This document shows, one piece after another, positions 11,206 to 21,436 of a DNA stretch of 64,000 nt. Within the stretch, counting starts at the first letter, position 1; each line of letters starts with the position of its first letter. The position numbers and the translations under genes were made by a program. Location: assembly GCA_951802195.1 (NCBI GenBank), contig OX637634.1:620001-684000 (forward strand), given 5' to 3'. The DNA is from Tausonia pullulans. Taxonomy: Eukaryota; Basidiomycota; Tremellomycetes; Cystofilobasidiales; Mrakiaceae. The notes beneath the pieces are model-generated. The model worked only from the letters and a program-made list of their open reading frames with translations. It was not told the origin of the DNA and made no database searches.

Positions 11206-13937
11206 ATGGCATACTCATGGCAGGACGACCAGCCATTCGCCTCGACCTCGGCCTTCGCCTTCACCCCGCCAGCCAAGTTCGAGGATTCCTCGTGCGATAT
11301 CGACGCCTTCCTGGTGAGGCTGCCTTCCTCCCTTGCCCGCCTTTGTCCCCTCCCCACTGCGTCTTCGCCCTCGTACGAGTGAGGGCGAGGCCGAGCCCTC
11401 GCTCGTCGTCCGTGTGCTGTCGGCAGGGACGGCGGCGGCGACGCTGGCCTGCCCAACCCTCCACCTTATCCTCCCTCCCCTTGTCCCTCCCTCTCGCCTC
11501 GCTTCTGCCTCTCCCGCCCGTGAGCGCCTCGGCCTTGTGCTGACCGAGCCCGTTTTCAACCCGCTATCGATCGATCTTACGCCATTCCAGAACCTTTCAC
11601 CCGCCACTAGCCCGCTCTCGTCCGCCGAGGAGTCCAACATGCCCTCGTCCCCGGAACCCGACGCCGCCCACAGCCCCGCCTGGGAACTTCGAGCCCTCGA
11701 CAACTACGACGAGTCGGTGTCGGCCCTCTCTCCTAACGGCATCCCCTACGACCCTTCCGCTGCCTCCTGGGAGGGTATTCTCCGCCAGGTCAGTCCCGCC
11801 TCGGTCCCCTTGTTACCTCCTTTGTCTGGGCTTCCGATGGCTCACTCTCGCGCTCGTCCCTTCTCTCTCAGCCCGTCTTCGGCCTGGCCACCCCGTCCGC
11901 GACGACTGACGACGTCGCCACCTCTCCCTCGACGGACGCCTCCAGCGCCCACGCCGTGACCCCCTCTTCCGATGCCAACGCCCCGCCGACGTCGGAGCTC
12001 ATGAGCGCTCTCCTTCAGTATAACGCCAAATACGGCACGCTCCTCCCTTCGGACGCTGTTTCTCCCGCTCCCTCGCCGGTGGTGGTCCCCTCGGCCCTCA
12101 CGAGACGGACCGTGCCCTCCGACACCACCTCGTCCCACATCTACCGCCAAGAGCAACAAGCCGACGACGAGTTTGACGAGGACGAGGAAGACGAAGAGCA
12201 CCACCAAGATGTCGACGCTGAGTACCACGCCCTCTTCGGCGGTAGCAATCCTTCGTCGTCGTCGTCGGTTTCAGTCGCCCCTCCGCCTTCTTCAACGAGT
12301 CTCCGACCGACGGCGTCGACTGCTTCGTCGTCGACTTCGTACAGCTCCAGCACAGCTCAACGGAGGGCGTCCGGCGGGCAGGCGATGAGCAGCGTCGTCA
12401 TTGAGAACAACGAGGAGCGCAAGGAGGGCGACGAGTGGCGACCTACGTGAGCGAGTGCTACTGTTCCCCCTTTGTTAGGTTGGAGATTGACTCTCGCTCT
12501 TCTTCTTCTTCTCTTTCCTAGCCCCGAGGAGTACAAGCTCCTCTCATCCAAGCAGAAGCGCCAGCTCCGCAACAAGATTTCGGCCCGTCGGTTCCGCAAC
12601 AAGCGCAAGGAGCAGGCCCAGCAGCTCGAGGAGCACGTAACGGCGAGGGATCGGTAGGTCCTTTCCCTTGAGCGCCCTTTACTCCCAATTCTTGTCCTGA
12701 CTTGATTTCTTTCTCCCCCAGCGTCATCGAGGCCATCCGCGACGAGCTCACTGGCGCTCGTTCCGAGAACGCCGAGCTCCGACGCGAGATCGCCGCTCTC
12801 AAGGCTGCCGTCCTCCCCTCGGCTCTGTCCTCGGCCGCCTTCACGAGTACGACGATCGCTCCCTCTCAGCTTCAGCCGGCGCGCGCGACGTCCCCGATCC
12901 CGCGGATCAACCGGCATAAGGATCTCGGCTCGTCGTCCGCCTCGTCCCGTGGAGGCTTCTGGGGTGGCTCTATGGGTGGAGCAGGAGGCTTTAACCAGCA
13001 CGTCCACGCTTTCCATGTCATGCCGGACTTCCCGGCGGCGCTCTTGGCTCAGAAGCCCGTCCAGCAGCCGAATCTTAACCCGCTGTTCAACAGCACGCTT
13101 GCCTCGCCTTCGGCCTCGTCCACTTCCTCCCCAGGCTCCTCTCCACCGGCGTCGCTCTTCCCGGACAACCCTTTCGCCAAGCATCAGGAGCTGTCGTCTT
13201 TCCCAACAGCGACGACCCAACAATCGACATTCGATGAGTTTGCTCAGGCCAACCCCTTCGCCCTTCGTCGGGAAACGGTTGAGGCGTACCGGACCCAGCT
13301 GTGGGCTCGGCTCGCCCGCGAGGCTGCCTACACACACGCGGCGCACACCCAGCAGCAGGGCCAACAGCAGCACCCGCTTGTCGGACAACTCAAACCTGCG
13401 TTCTTCCGCGCCCCGACGACGGAGTGGGACAGCTCGCTCCTCTCGCAGAAGCACCGGCTCGCGGCAGCTCAAGCGTCGTCGTCGTCCTCCTCCACTCCCT
13501 TCTCTCCCGCTGCTACCCTCGCTCCCACCCTCTCGGAAGACAACGACGCTGCCCATCTCGCGCTCCTTGCGACGCTCGCGCAACGGACCATCACTTCCCG
13601 GCTTGCCTCGGCCTTCTTCGAGGCGTTCACGCCGGCGTCCTCTTCCTTCCCTTCCTCCTCCACCTCCACGGCGGAAGGCCACCAGCACCAGTTCGACGCC
13701 GACAAGGTCGCCCGCGTTCTTTCCGGCCGGAGCCGCGTCACCGTCGTCCCCATCGACGACCACCCCACTCCCTCCTCCCCTGCTCCTGCGGCGGCTCCGG
13801 CGATGCCATCTGTGCAAACGCCCGTCCTCGCTCGGGCGGCAGCCCAGCATTGCTCGGCCTCGACGGCGCATTGCATGGATGCGCTCAGTGAAGGGTTGAG
13901 GAAGATGTTTGTCGCGCCGCAGGCGAAGAAGGACTAG
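11206..13937 (+). CDS. bZIP transcription factor
   Basis: This is a nuclear DNA-binding regulator. Five exons: 11206-11313, 11591-11788, 11872-12446, 12522-12653 and 12722-13937; 2229 nt, 742 residues. The basic region is KQKRQLRNKISARRFRNKRK, with the invariant Asn and Arg spaced as in bZIPs (N-x7-R). It is followed by a zipper starting at QLEEHV and ending near ALKAAVL. The basic region and zipper are split by intron 4, inside an Arg codon. Flanking regions are Ser/Pro/Ala-rich. An acidic run (DEFDEDEEDEEHH) before the basic region could be an activation domain. Intron 1 (277 nt) could hide a further small exon. The C-terminal half contains a Gln/His-rich loop. Its regulon cannot be told from sequence. 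Confidence 0.85.
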
Positions 13938-14901
13938 GGTCGCGGCTTCTGCTTTCTCTGTTTTCTGCTTTCTTTCTCTTCACTTCATCTTTCTCTCACG
14001 CTATAGTCCCCCTTCCCTCCCCCCTCCCCCCCTACTCACTCTCTCTCGTCTCATTCCGTTTCTCATCCTCTTCTTTCACTCCGTCTCCTTTCCTTGTCTT
14101 ATTCTGTCAACCCCTTTTTTGTTCGGTTTCTTCTCTCTCTCTTTCTCTCCTTCCCTTTTCCCTTCCTTCTCCTCCTTCGTATAGATTACGCCCCCTCCTC
14201 TGAGTTCTGAGTTCCCAACCCCTATCGTCCGTTTGGCTCGCTGCCTGTCTCTTGAGAAGCTTGTGATGAGGACGATGATAAAGTCCCTTAGCACCCATCG
14301 ACCCGATCGATCGATCCTCTCGAAGCCAAGAAAGCGACGGGCACACTTGGCGGGCGGCGGCGAGAAGGGGGAGCAAAGGGGTTGCGGAGCGATCGGCAGA
14401 GGAGACAGACTCACATGAGCGCGAGGGGGCGGGCTGGGCTGGCTGACGACAGTCCGGGACTGGATCATCATCCTCCGCTCCCACACCATCCCTCCCTCCC
14501 TCGCATCGACGCTCTCTCACGACCGTTTCTTCGCACGCTTTTCTCTCTCTCTCTTTCTCTCTTTCTTTGTTGTTTTTTTTTTCTCTTCTAAAAGAACAGG
14601 AGGACGCAGGGAAGGGAAGAAAGGCGGCACCAACGATGCTTCACAACGGCGAAACAGTGAAAGTGGAAAGAAGATGAGCAAGCGAATCCATCGTCTTCGC
14701 ATGTACCAGATGGAAATGAAGTAAAGGGGGGGGGGGAGAGAACGAGGGAGGTCATGACGACGGCACACACGCGCCTTGAGTGGGTGGGACAGAGGGGACC
14801 AGAAAGAAAAGTAGAGAGAACGGCCGCACTGGCTCGTTCTCCTATCCGAGCAGAGACAGAGAAAGGATTGTATGGGAGGGGAAGGAGGAGGAAACGTTCG
14901 T
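13938..14901. other. Convergent 3' flanks with long pyrimidine tract
   Basis: This lies between the convergent bZIP and oxysterol-binding genes. 13950-14180 is almost pure C/T on the plus strand and would form a pyrimidine-rich 3' UTR or terminator region. A second C/T and poly-T tract is at 14515-14590 and a run of nine or more G sits near 14730. No gene was recognised. Confidence 0.55.
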
Positions 14902-17900
14902 TCAGTAGCCATGGCCGGCGAGTTCGGCCTCCAGCGCCTTGCGGCCTGCTTCGGTGAGCTTGGGTCGGCCGTCCGAGATCTTCCAAGAAGGGATGAGGAG
15001 GGGTCAGTCGAAGTTGAGAGTCGGGAAGACAGGAATAGGGAAGGGGGCTCACGTCGGGCTCAAAGTACATTGGGATATGCCTGAAGAACAACGCCGTCAG
15101 CAATGACCAGTGGGTAAAGGGGGGAGGGAGACCGGCAACTCACTCCTCGCCTGTCTTCTTCCTCTCCGTCGCCCGGTCCCGCTGGTCCTGCTCGATCGCC
15201 TGCTTGGCCGACGTCGCCTCGCCCCACGACTTGGCAAGCATCTTCTCGGTCTGTTCAAAAAAAAAATAGATGATTAACTTTTTAGATGGAGAACATGGGG
15301 AAAGGGAACAGACACCTACAACAGGATCCCAAAGCTTCCGACTCTCAAACGCATCCTGGCTCGACAACGGTCTCACAATCTTGGGGATGATCGCGAGGAT
15401 GTCCAAGTCGATGAGGACGCGGGACTCCTTTTCACCTTTCATCTTGAGGTTGATCTTGGACCGCCAACAGCCCTCGAACGTCGCGACGACCTGGGAGGGA
15501 GGAACGTCCTTGATGCGGGTGAAAGACTCGCCCGTTGAGGCATCGGAAGTTTTGTACTTGTAGATGACGCCTTCGAGGAGGAAGCGGGGCTTGGAGATCC
15601 AGCTCTGGAAGGGGATAAGGTCAGGTCAGCGGGGGGGGGGGGGGGGGGAGGGTATTAATGAGAAGAAGGAACCGGGAGGCTCGGACGCACCTCGTCCTTG
15701 TACTCGATGATGGTCCGATACCGCTCCGTCGAGTCGCCACCACGGCAAGTGATGTAGATAGAGTCGGAAATGGTACCGTAGAAGCTGCAAAAGAGCGTCA
15801 GCGAAGATCTACGATGCTCGATGCATGAGGTTTCGCGTCGGCTCACGTTCCCTTGAGAAGGCCGTTGACGTTGGCCTGAGGATTCGTAATTTGGTATCTG
15901 AAGCGAGAGAAGGTCAGTCAGTCTGGCAGATTCGCCTCGATCCTAGCAATGGGAGCGACGCACTCCTCGCCCTTGCCGGGGCCTTCCCGGTTAATCTTGA
16001 CAAAGGTTCCTTTATTGAGCGAGCCAGGGCCGATCCGGACGGCTTGGAAAGAGGAAGTCAAGATTGAATCTGTCGAACCCGAGGACCAACTCGGGACTCA
16101 CTCATGCCGGAGACTTTTGCAGAGATTTGGTCGACCTTGTTTGAAGAAAGCAGCTGTCAGACGCATCGTTGAGCAAGACAGCTTGACGCGGACTCACACC
16201 GTAGGCTTCAATCCCCTTCGAGGGGCAGTAGTAGTAGGCCGAAGAGATTGGAGGGTGGTGAGAGACCTGCTCGCACTGCCGAGAGAAAGCCGAGGGAGGG
16301 ATCAGGTCAGCGGCCAGACGAACGATTTCAGACGTGAGGATGGTCAAACGAACCAGGAAGGCGACCTTGACAGGCTCGACCTCCTGGAGAGGAGCCAGGG
16401 TTTTGGACGAGCCGTTGCCCATCCGGGAGAAGTTAGAACGAGAGCCGAGCGACTTGATGGAGCTGTGTCTCGGGAGAAAGAAAAAAAAGTTCAATAACGA
16501 ACAAGTATTGTTGAAAATCGTTAAGGAGACGCACGAGGTATCACTGCCGCTCCCTGGGATGGGTGTCATTGACCCAGGCGTGTTGTAGCCCGAAATCGAA
16601 GGATCATCGACGTAAGGCTGGTGAAGGAACCCGTTGATGATGGGCTCGCCCGTCGCCGGATCGATCTTCGGCGGGGGGACCTCCCAGTGGCAGCGGAAGT
16701 GCTCGCCTGAGAGGACGATCGCTCAGCTCAACAATTTGACGAACGAGCGAGAGACGGAGACGCACCGAGAACTGAGTTGTAGGGTTTGCAGACGTTTCCG
16801 CGCTGGGAGCAAAAAGACGACCTTGTTAACGGCGAGCCCTCGCAACCCAGTGAGCAACGGAAATCAGAACGACGATTGAGAAGGACTGTCCGACGTCAAA
16901 ACTCTATTGGAACACGGACGGCAACGGACAGCCCTCGAAGAAGCTCCGTAGTAAGTGATGACGCGCCAGCCCAGATCCCTCCGCGGTCAGGAACGGCCCG
17001 ACGTCCTTGGCGCTCTATCTCTCTCGCTTTCGCGCTCAAGGACAGAAGGGCAAACCCGTGGTGCACCTTTCCACGTCGCGATTCATCCAGAAGATTGAAG
17101 CACTCACGATGAACTTGAGCTGGATGGTGAACGTGAAACGGAGAACGGCCAGCATCCGCTCAAACGCGTCCTCCGAGTCTCCGACGCTGATCGACGACGA
17201 GAGAGCGAAAGGCCCGGTCAGCACCACCGCGCAACACTATGCCCACCATTTGCACACGATTGGAAAGAGGGAACTCACCAGGCGAGCATCTGCAAGGCGA
17301 GATGATGAAAGGAAGGATCCAAGCACGTGGCGCGTCAGTCGTAGGCCCTTCCCCGTTCGACCGGTCTTCGCCGGCGGACGACGGTCAACGCACGTCTGCC
17401 CGGTCCCCGGCGGCTGAAAGAAGAGGACCAGCGAGAGGAGGAAGAAGGAGGCGAGGAGCATCAGCGTGGACCCTAGCGAGGCCCGTTGTCGTCTCTTGGG
17501 AAGGCGCGGCCGGCCGGCATTGGTACACCGAGGCGAAGCAAGCGCCCCGGCGCCCCTCCGCAAGGTCGAGAATAGAAGACGTAGAGGGGGCACTCACTCC
17601 AGTACTCAAGATTCGGGATCGGGGCCATGAGCGACGCGGGCAGGGAGAGACGCCTACCGAGGGCGGAAGCAAGGAGAGAGCGAGGCAGGGCGGGTTAGAG
17701 GGTTAGAGAGGGTTAGAGAGGGTCAGAGAGGGCTCAAACGTGGGGTCGAGGAGAGCGAGAGGGAGAGGGGTAGGAGGGCGAGCGTGCGATGGCGCCAAGG
17801 CTCAGAGGTAGGACCTCCTGCCTGGGTGCAAGCATACGGAATGGGCCCGGGATCAATGGTGTGAAGTGGTAGACTCCTTACAGGTTGGCGATGTCCTGGA

Positions 17901-18250
17901 GTCCGCCGACGTGGTCAGTAGTGGCCAGGCCGGACGACGCTCGCGCTCTCGATAGGAACAGCGCTCGCGCACCTTGACACTCATGAACTTCTTGAGCAAG
18001 GATATGATGAGCTTGACCTTGCTGTCCTCGCCTTGAGGCTCGGCAACCGCCAGCGGGGTGACTGGAGGAAGAGGGCGGACGTAGTCGTCAAGAAGTCAGC
18101 CCGCCGGTCCATGCATGACGTCGGACGAAGCGACGGCAGCGAGCGAGAGCGAGGGAAAGAGGAAGGAGGAGAGGGGGCAGGGGACTAGCCAGCGTCGTCA
18201 CTATCTTCGGGGATATCCTCCTTGCCAGTGGTGGTCGAGACTCGTTTCAT
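14902..18250 (-). CDS. Oxysterol-binding protein-related lipid transfer protein (OSH/ORP), 19 exons
   Basis: This is a cytosolic sterol/phosphoinositide exchange protein of the short ORP type (no PH or ankyrin domain). Nineteen exons sum to 1470 nt, 489 residues: 18250-18202, 18061-17973, 17895-17882, 17653-17598, 17413-17394, 17289-17279, 17186-17108, 16802-16766, 16706-16535, 16462-16354, 16275-16198, 16135-16102, 16042-15964, 15897-15847, 15784-15691, 15604-15320, 15250-15144, 15080-15053 and 14979-14902. Motifs in order: DIANLRLSLPASL (lid region), FERMLAVLRF, CKPYNSVLGEHFRCHW, the ORP fingerprint EQVSHHPPIS, then GTFYGTISDS and HIPMYFEPD near the end. A Ser-rich insertion sits between HWEVPP and the fingerprint. 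The start ATG at 18250 is the first in frame. The exon 1 donor (GTGACG) is the least certain junction. Confidence 0.9.
15631..15648. repeat. Poly-G run (18 nt) in an intron
   Basis: An uninterrupted run of about 18 G on the plus strand lies in the intron between exons 15 and 16 of the oxysterol-binding gene. In the transcript this is a C-run shortly after the exon 15 donor. Confidence 0.85.
17692..17732. repeat. Telomere-like GGGTTAGAGA tandem repeat in an intron
   Basis: About four imperfect units of GGGTTAGAGA lie in intron 3 of the oxysterol-binding gene. They are interstitial and short. The minus strand reads as a CTAACCCTCT pyrimidine tract, which may simply serve the nearby 3' splice site. 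Confidence 0.8.
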
Positions 18251-19258
18251 CGCGGAGAAGGGGGTTGTGGTTGGTGGGATGGTGGTGGGTGACGACGACG
18301 AGGCGAGAGGAAGCTGGAGGACAAGCGCGGCCAGTCGCCCGGCCCAGCTCCTCCCTTGCTCTGTCTTCACGGGCCACCATTCACGGATGGAACCAGATGT
18401 CAGTCAAGCCCACAGCGGATTGTAATGGTGTTAGTGCCTACAGGTAGTAAGGGCTTGTCAAGTAACAGGGACGCTTTCCGCTCGTCAGCTGACTTAGGTC
18501 TGACTGCGAGATCGCGCGGTCAGGCAGTAAGCCATCTTATCACCTCGAACCGGCGCATCACCGACTTTGTATGCAGCGAGAAAAAAAATCTTGCAGCGAT
18601 TAGAGAACAGCCGAGACATATTTCAGGCTTTGTTAACGGCGCTTGGTGATGTCTCTCTCGTCAGGGAACGCGTCGATGACAGGAGAGGGTGGGAGAAAGT
18701 CCACGCGTTGGTCTTCCTCGACATCCACCATCCCCAACGCATCTTCGTGGCTTTCGGTCTGTCATATCAGCCACATTGATATAAACCGCCTGTATATTCC
18801 GCTCTCCTGCCGAAGATGAAAGTTAGCGACACATACTCCATGCCCGTAGGTCTCGCCGCACTCTTCCTTGCCTCAATCACGGCATCGTCTTTATCTTTGC
18901 TACAGGAGATTGTAGACATCCCTGACCTAGATAATGCCTTCCCCCCTGTGGACCGTTTTTCTCGTCTGTCGTACCTGGAAGGTGATCCATCGACTGCCTG
19001 GCGGCGACAGGATCGACAAGCTGGCAAAGAAGCATGATGGCTGATCGCATAACCCATCCTCTACCGGGACATCAGCCCCCAACTTCATCGCAACGACTCT
19101 CGCCAGTCCGAGAGAAAACGAGGGTGGCTCGGGAGAACACTGGTAGAGCACTGAGTCCTCCGTCGCCTCTACGAGGCCCTTGGTCCCATCCTCTTCGCTC
19201 CCTTGCAAGAAAGTCTAAGAGCCTCCTTCGGCTTCTCAAACGGCAGCGCGGTGTGTAC
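18251..19258. other. Gene-poor region upstream of the oxysterol-binding gene
   Basis: It holds the promoter of the minus-strand gene starting at 18250. A plus-strand open frame at 18816-19037 starts with ATG and has a hydrophobic stretch, but I could not link it to a family or to clear downstream exons. Confidence 0.4.
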
Positions 19259-19909
19259 GGCTCTTCTGGGAAAAGACCAACTCGGCATCGGCTTCGTCCT
19301 CCCGGCGCTGAAGGAGCTGTCACTCAGGGAGGTAGGAACTGGTGATCTTGCTTGGGCGCGGACCCATTCCAAGGTTTCATCGTGCGGCTCATCTTGGAAG
19401 ATCCAACTTCGGAGGATTCAGCTTTCTGCACCGACTCGCTGCGGACGTCCGCTACCTCGCCATCCAGGGTATCATTATCGTCACGAACAATGTTAGGTCA
19501 TGAGCTCTTCCAGCCTCCTACTCCGACTTCTCGTCGTCTACGTTTCTTTCTCCAATGGGGCCACACGTCCCGGTGGACAAGATCACCTCCGAACCTCGCC
19601 GACCTCTACTCCAAATCTATCTATGTCTATCTCGTGGTCGCCGCCTTTCTTAAACGTCTCCTCTTCTAGCACGCGGATCTTCAAGACCTCGATATTTACT
19701 TTATTCATGAGACGCGCGGGCCGTGGTCCATGGTCAGACTCGCAGATACCCTCAACTGGAATTCTTGCCTTGTCGACTGGACCGTCTCTCCGCAGAGATC
19801 GCGCCTGACCTTCATGGGGCTTATGGATAAGCTGTGGTCTCAGGATGATAAAATCCCGAACGACATCGTTGCGGCCAAGTGTCTTCTCATCAAATTCCAC
19901 AAGTGAGGG
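19259..19909 (+). pseudogene. Possible F-box/LRR-like gene fragments
   Basis: Plus-strand fragments in different frames look protein-like: VLPALKELSLRE near 19300, FGGFSFLHRLAADVRYL near 19400, and an exon-like piece after an acceptor at about 19669 that includes GPWSMVRLADTLNWN and ends at a stop near 19907. The leucine-rich LPALKELSL pattern resembles fungal F-box/LRR proteins. I could not connect the pieces in one frame, so this is either a decayed copy or a gene with splicing I did not solve. Confidence 0.25.
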
Positions 19910-21436
19910 CTCGAGGTCCTGAATGGGTAAGAGAAGTCCTCAACCGGACTCACGAGCATGTCCGTGCACGGTCTGATGGAGAGTCTGAGGGTCGATATGA
20001 GTGAGATGCCACTATCGAGGTGCGTTCAACTTCATTTTTCGATCTGCCTCGCTCGGATAGCTCCTCATCTGACAAAGCTGCCCTCTCTACTTTCTGAAGG
20101 CCGATTTAACTCACCAAGCTGCTGAATCTGTCTTGGTCGTTGTTGAGAGGAGAAGTGAAGTAAACAAGGAGATCATCGCCGCATTTGCTTTGCCTGGGAA
20201 TGGGAGGTGTATGTCGTCTTGTTCTCCCACAGCAATGCCCGACAAGTGCTGCCCATTTGTCTTCCTCACTGTGTTCGGCTCTCGCTGACATATTCTGGCG
20301 ATCATTTATCTTCTCCAATATATTTCGCCCGAGTCGCCTCGCAGATGAAGAGGAGGAAGAGGAAGAGAAGAATTTACTGTCTTCCTGTCACGTTTTGTTG
20401 CTTTTCCTTCTCCTGATTTCGATTTTTGTCCCTCCACACCCTGAATTATCTTGCGAGGAGCGCTGGGACTTGCAACCACCCTAGATTCAAGGTGAAAATC
20501 GGCGGCCCTCCTCGCACGGTTTGAGGCTTCTCGCATCACCTATCAAAACGGTCAGGGCACATCATAGGACACACAGAGCACATGAGTCCTGATAGAGGTC
20601 TAAAGGCGGCCGCTGGTCGAGACAAGGAGGTGCCACGGCGTCTCGACGCGCTCGTGCGATCTTGAGAGACAGCCCTCGACTGCTCGAAGTGTCGTCTCGC
20701 TGCCATCCAACCACCGTCTGCGTCTCGTCTCCTTTCCTCCCACTTGTCCACACCTCTCACTCCCAGCCTTTCTCATATCGGATCGCGGCAGCTCCCAATA
20801 CATCCCCATTCTCTCTGAGAGCCAACCCGTCGCGCTCTCTCGCTTGACGCGCCTGTCGTCTCCCCGCTTCCTTCTGAGCCCGCAACTGGACATCGTAATA
20901 CAGGTCAGCGGAAATAAGAGGCACTATCCGACTTCCGTCTCCACACTCATGCCCATTCACCTTCTCCGTAGACATCGCGCATTGCAGCCCGACGCTTCGC
21001 TCTCTCGCTCTGCCTTCTCTCGCTCGGCTTGCACCGTCTACTATTCTCAAAGAAGAACAAGCCATCCTTCTCCTGTCAGCCCACATCTAGAGTGAATATT
21101 TAAGTCCGCCTTCGGGGTCTGGTCTCGCATCTCGACACGAACATCGTCGTGCCCCCCAAAGCGACTGGGCGGTTGCGAGAAGCAAAGCGCGTCCTTATAA
21201 AGGTCATCTTCTCAAGAAGGCAGGCAGAGTAGAGCAGATCTCAGAACAGAGTATATGAGGTCTGAGACACCGTCATGAGTTGGTGCTTGCTTGCTGCTGC
21301 TGCACCAACGAGCCTGCTGAGCACCGTTCAACGTCTGGGTCTCCTGCGTCGCGTCGCGTCCGTGAGCTGACCCCCCTTTCCTTGCGTCGATGCAGCCTAG
21401 CACTCTCCTTTCACCCACTCCATTATCGAACTTATC
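19910..21436. other. Gene-poor region before MED17
   Basis: No conserved coding or RNA gene was recognised. The right end is the MED17 promoter. Confidence 0.4.

Noticed and set aside
12357-13871. 504-codon open frame on the minus strand across the bZIP gene
   Set aside because: It is antisense to a well-supported bZIP exon, Arg/Gly-rich, and matches no family. Codon bias in GC-rich genes often keeps the opposite frame open.
16803-17107. Extra exon in the oxysterol-binding gene between FTIQLKFI and RGNVCKPYN
   Set aside because: Open frames exist there, but direct joining gives the family sequence LKFIRGNVCKPYNSVLGE without a gap.
18816-19037. Small gene starting MKVSDTYSMP
   Set aside because: No homology recalled and no convincing downstream exon or upstream promoter signal, so it was left as unassigned intergenic DNA.
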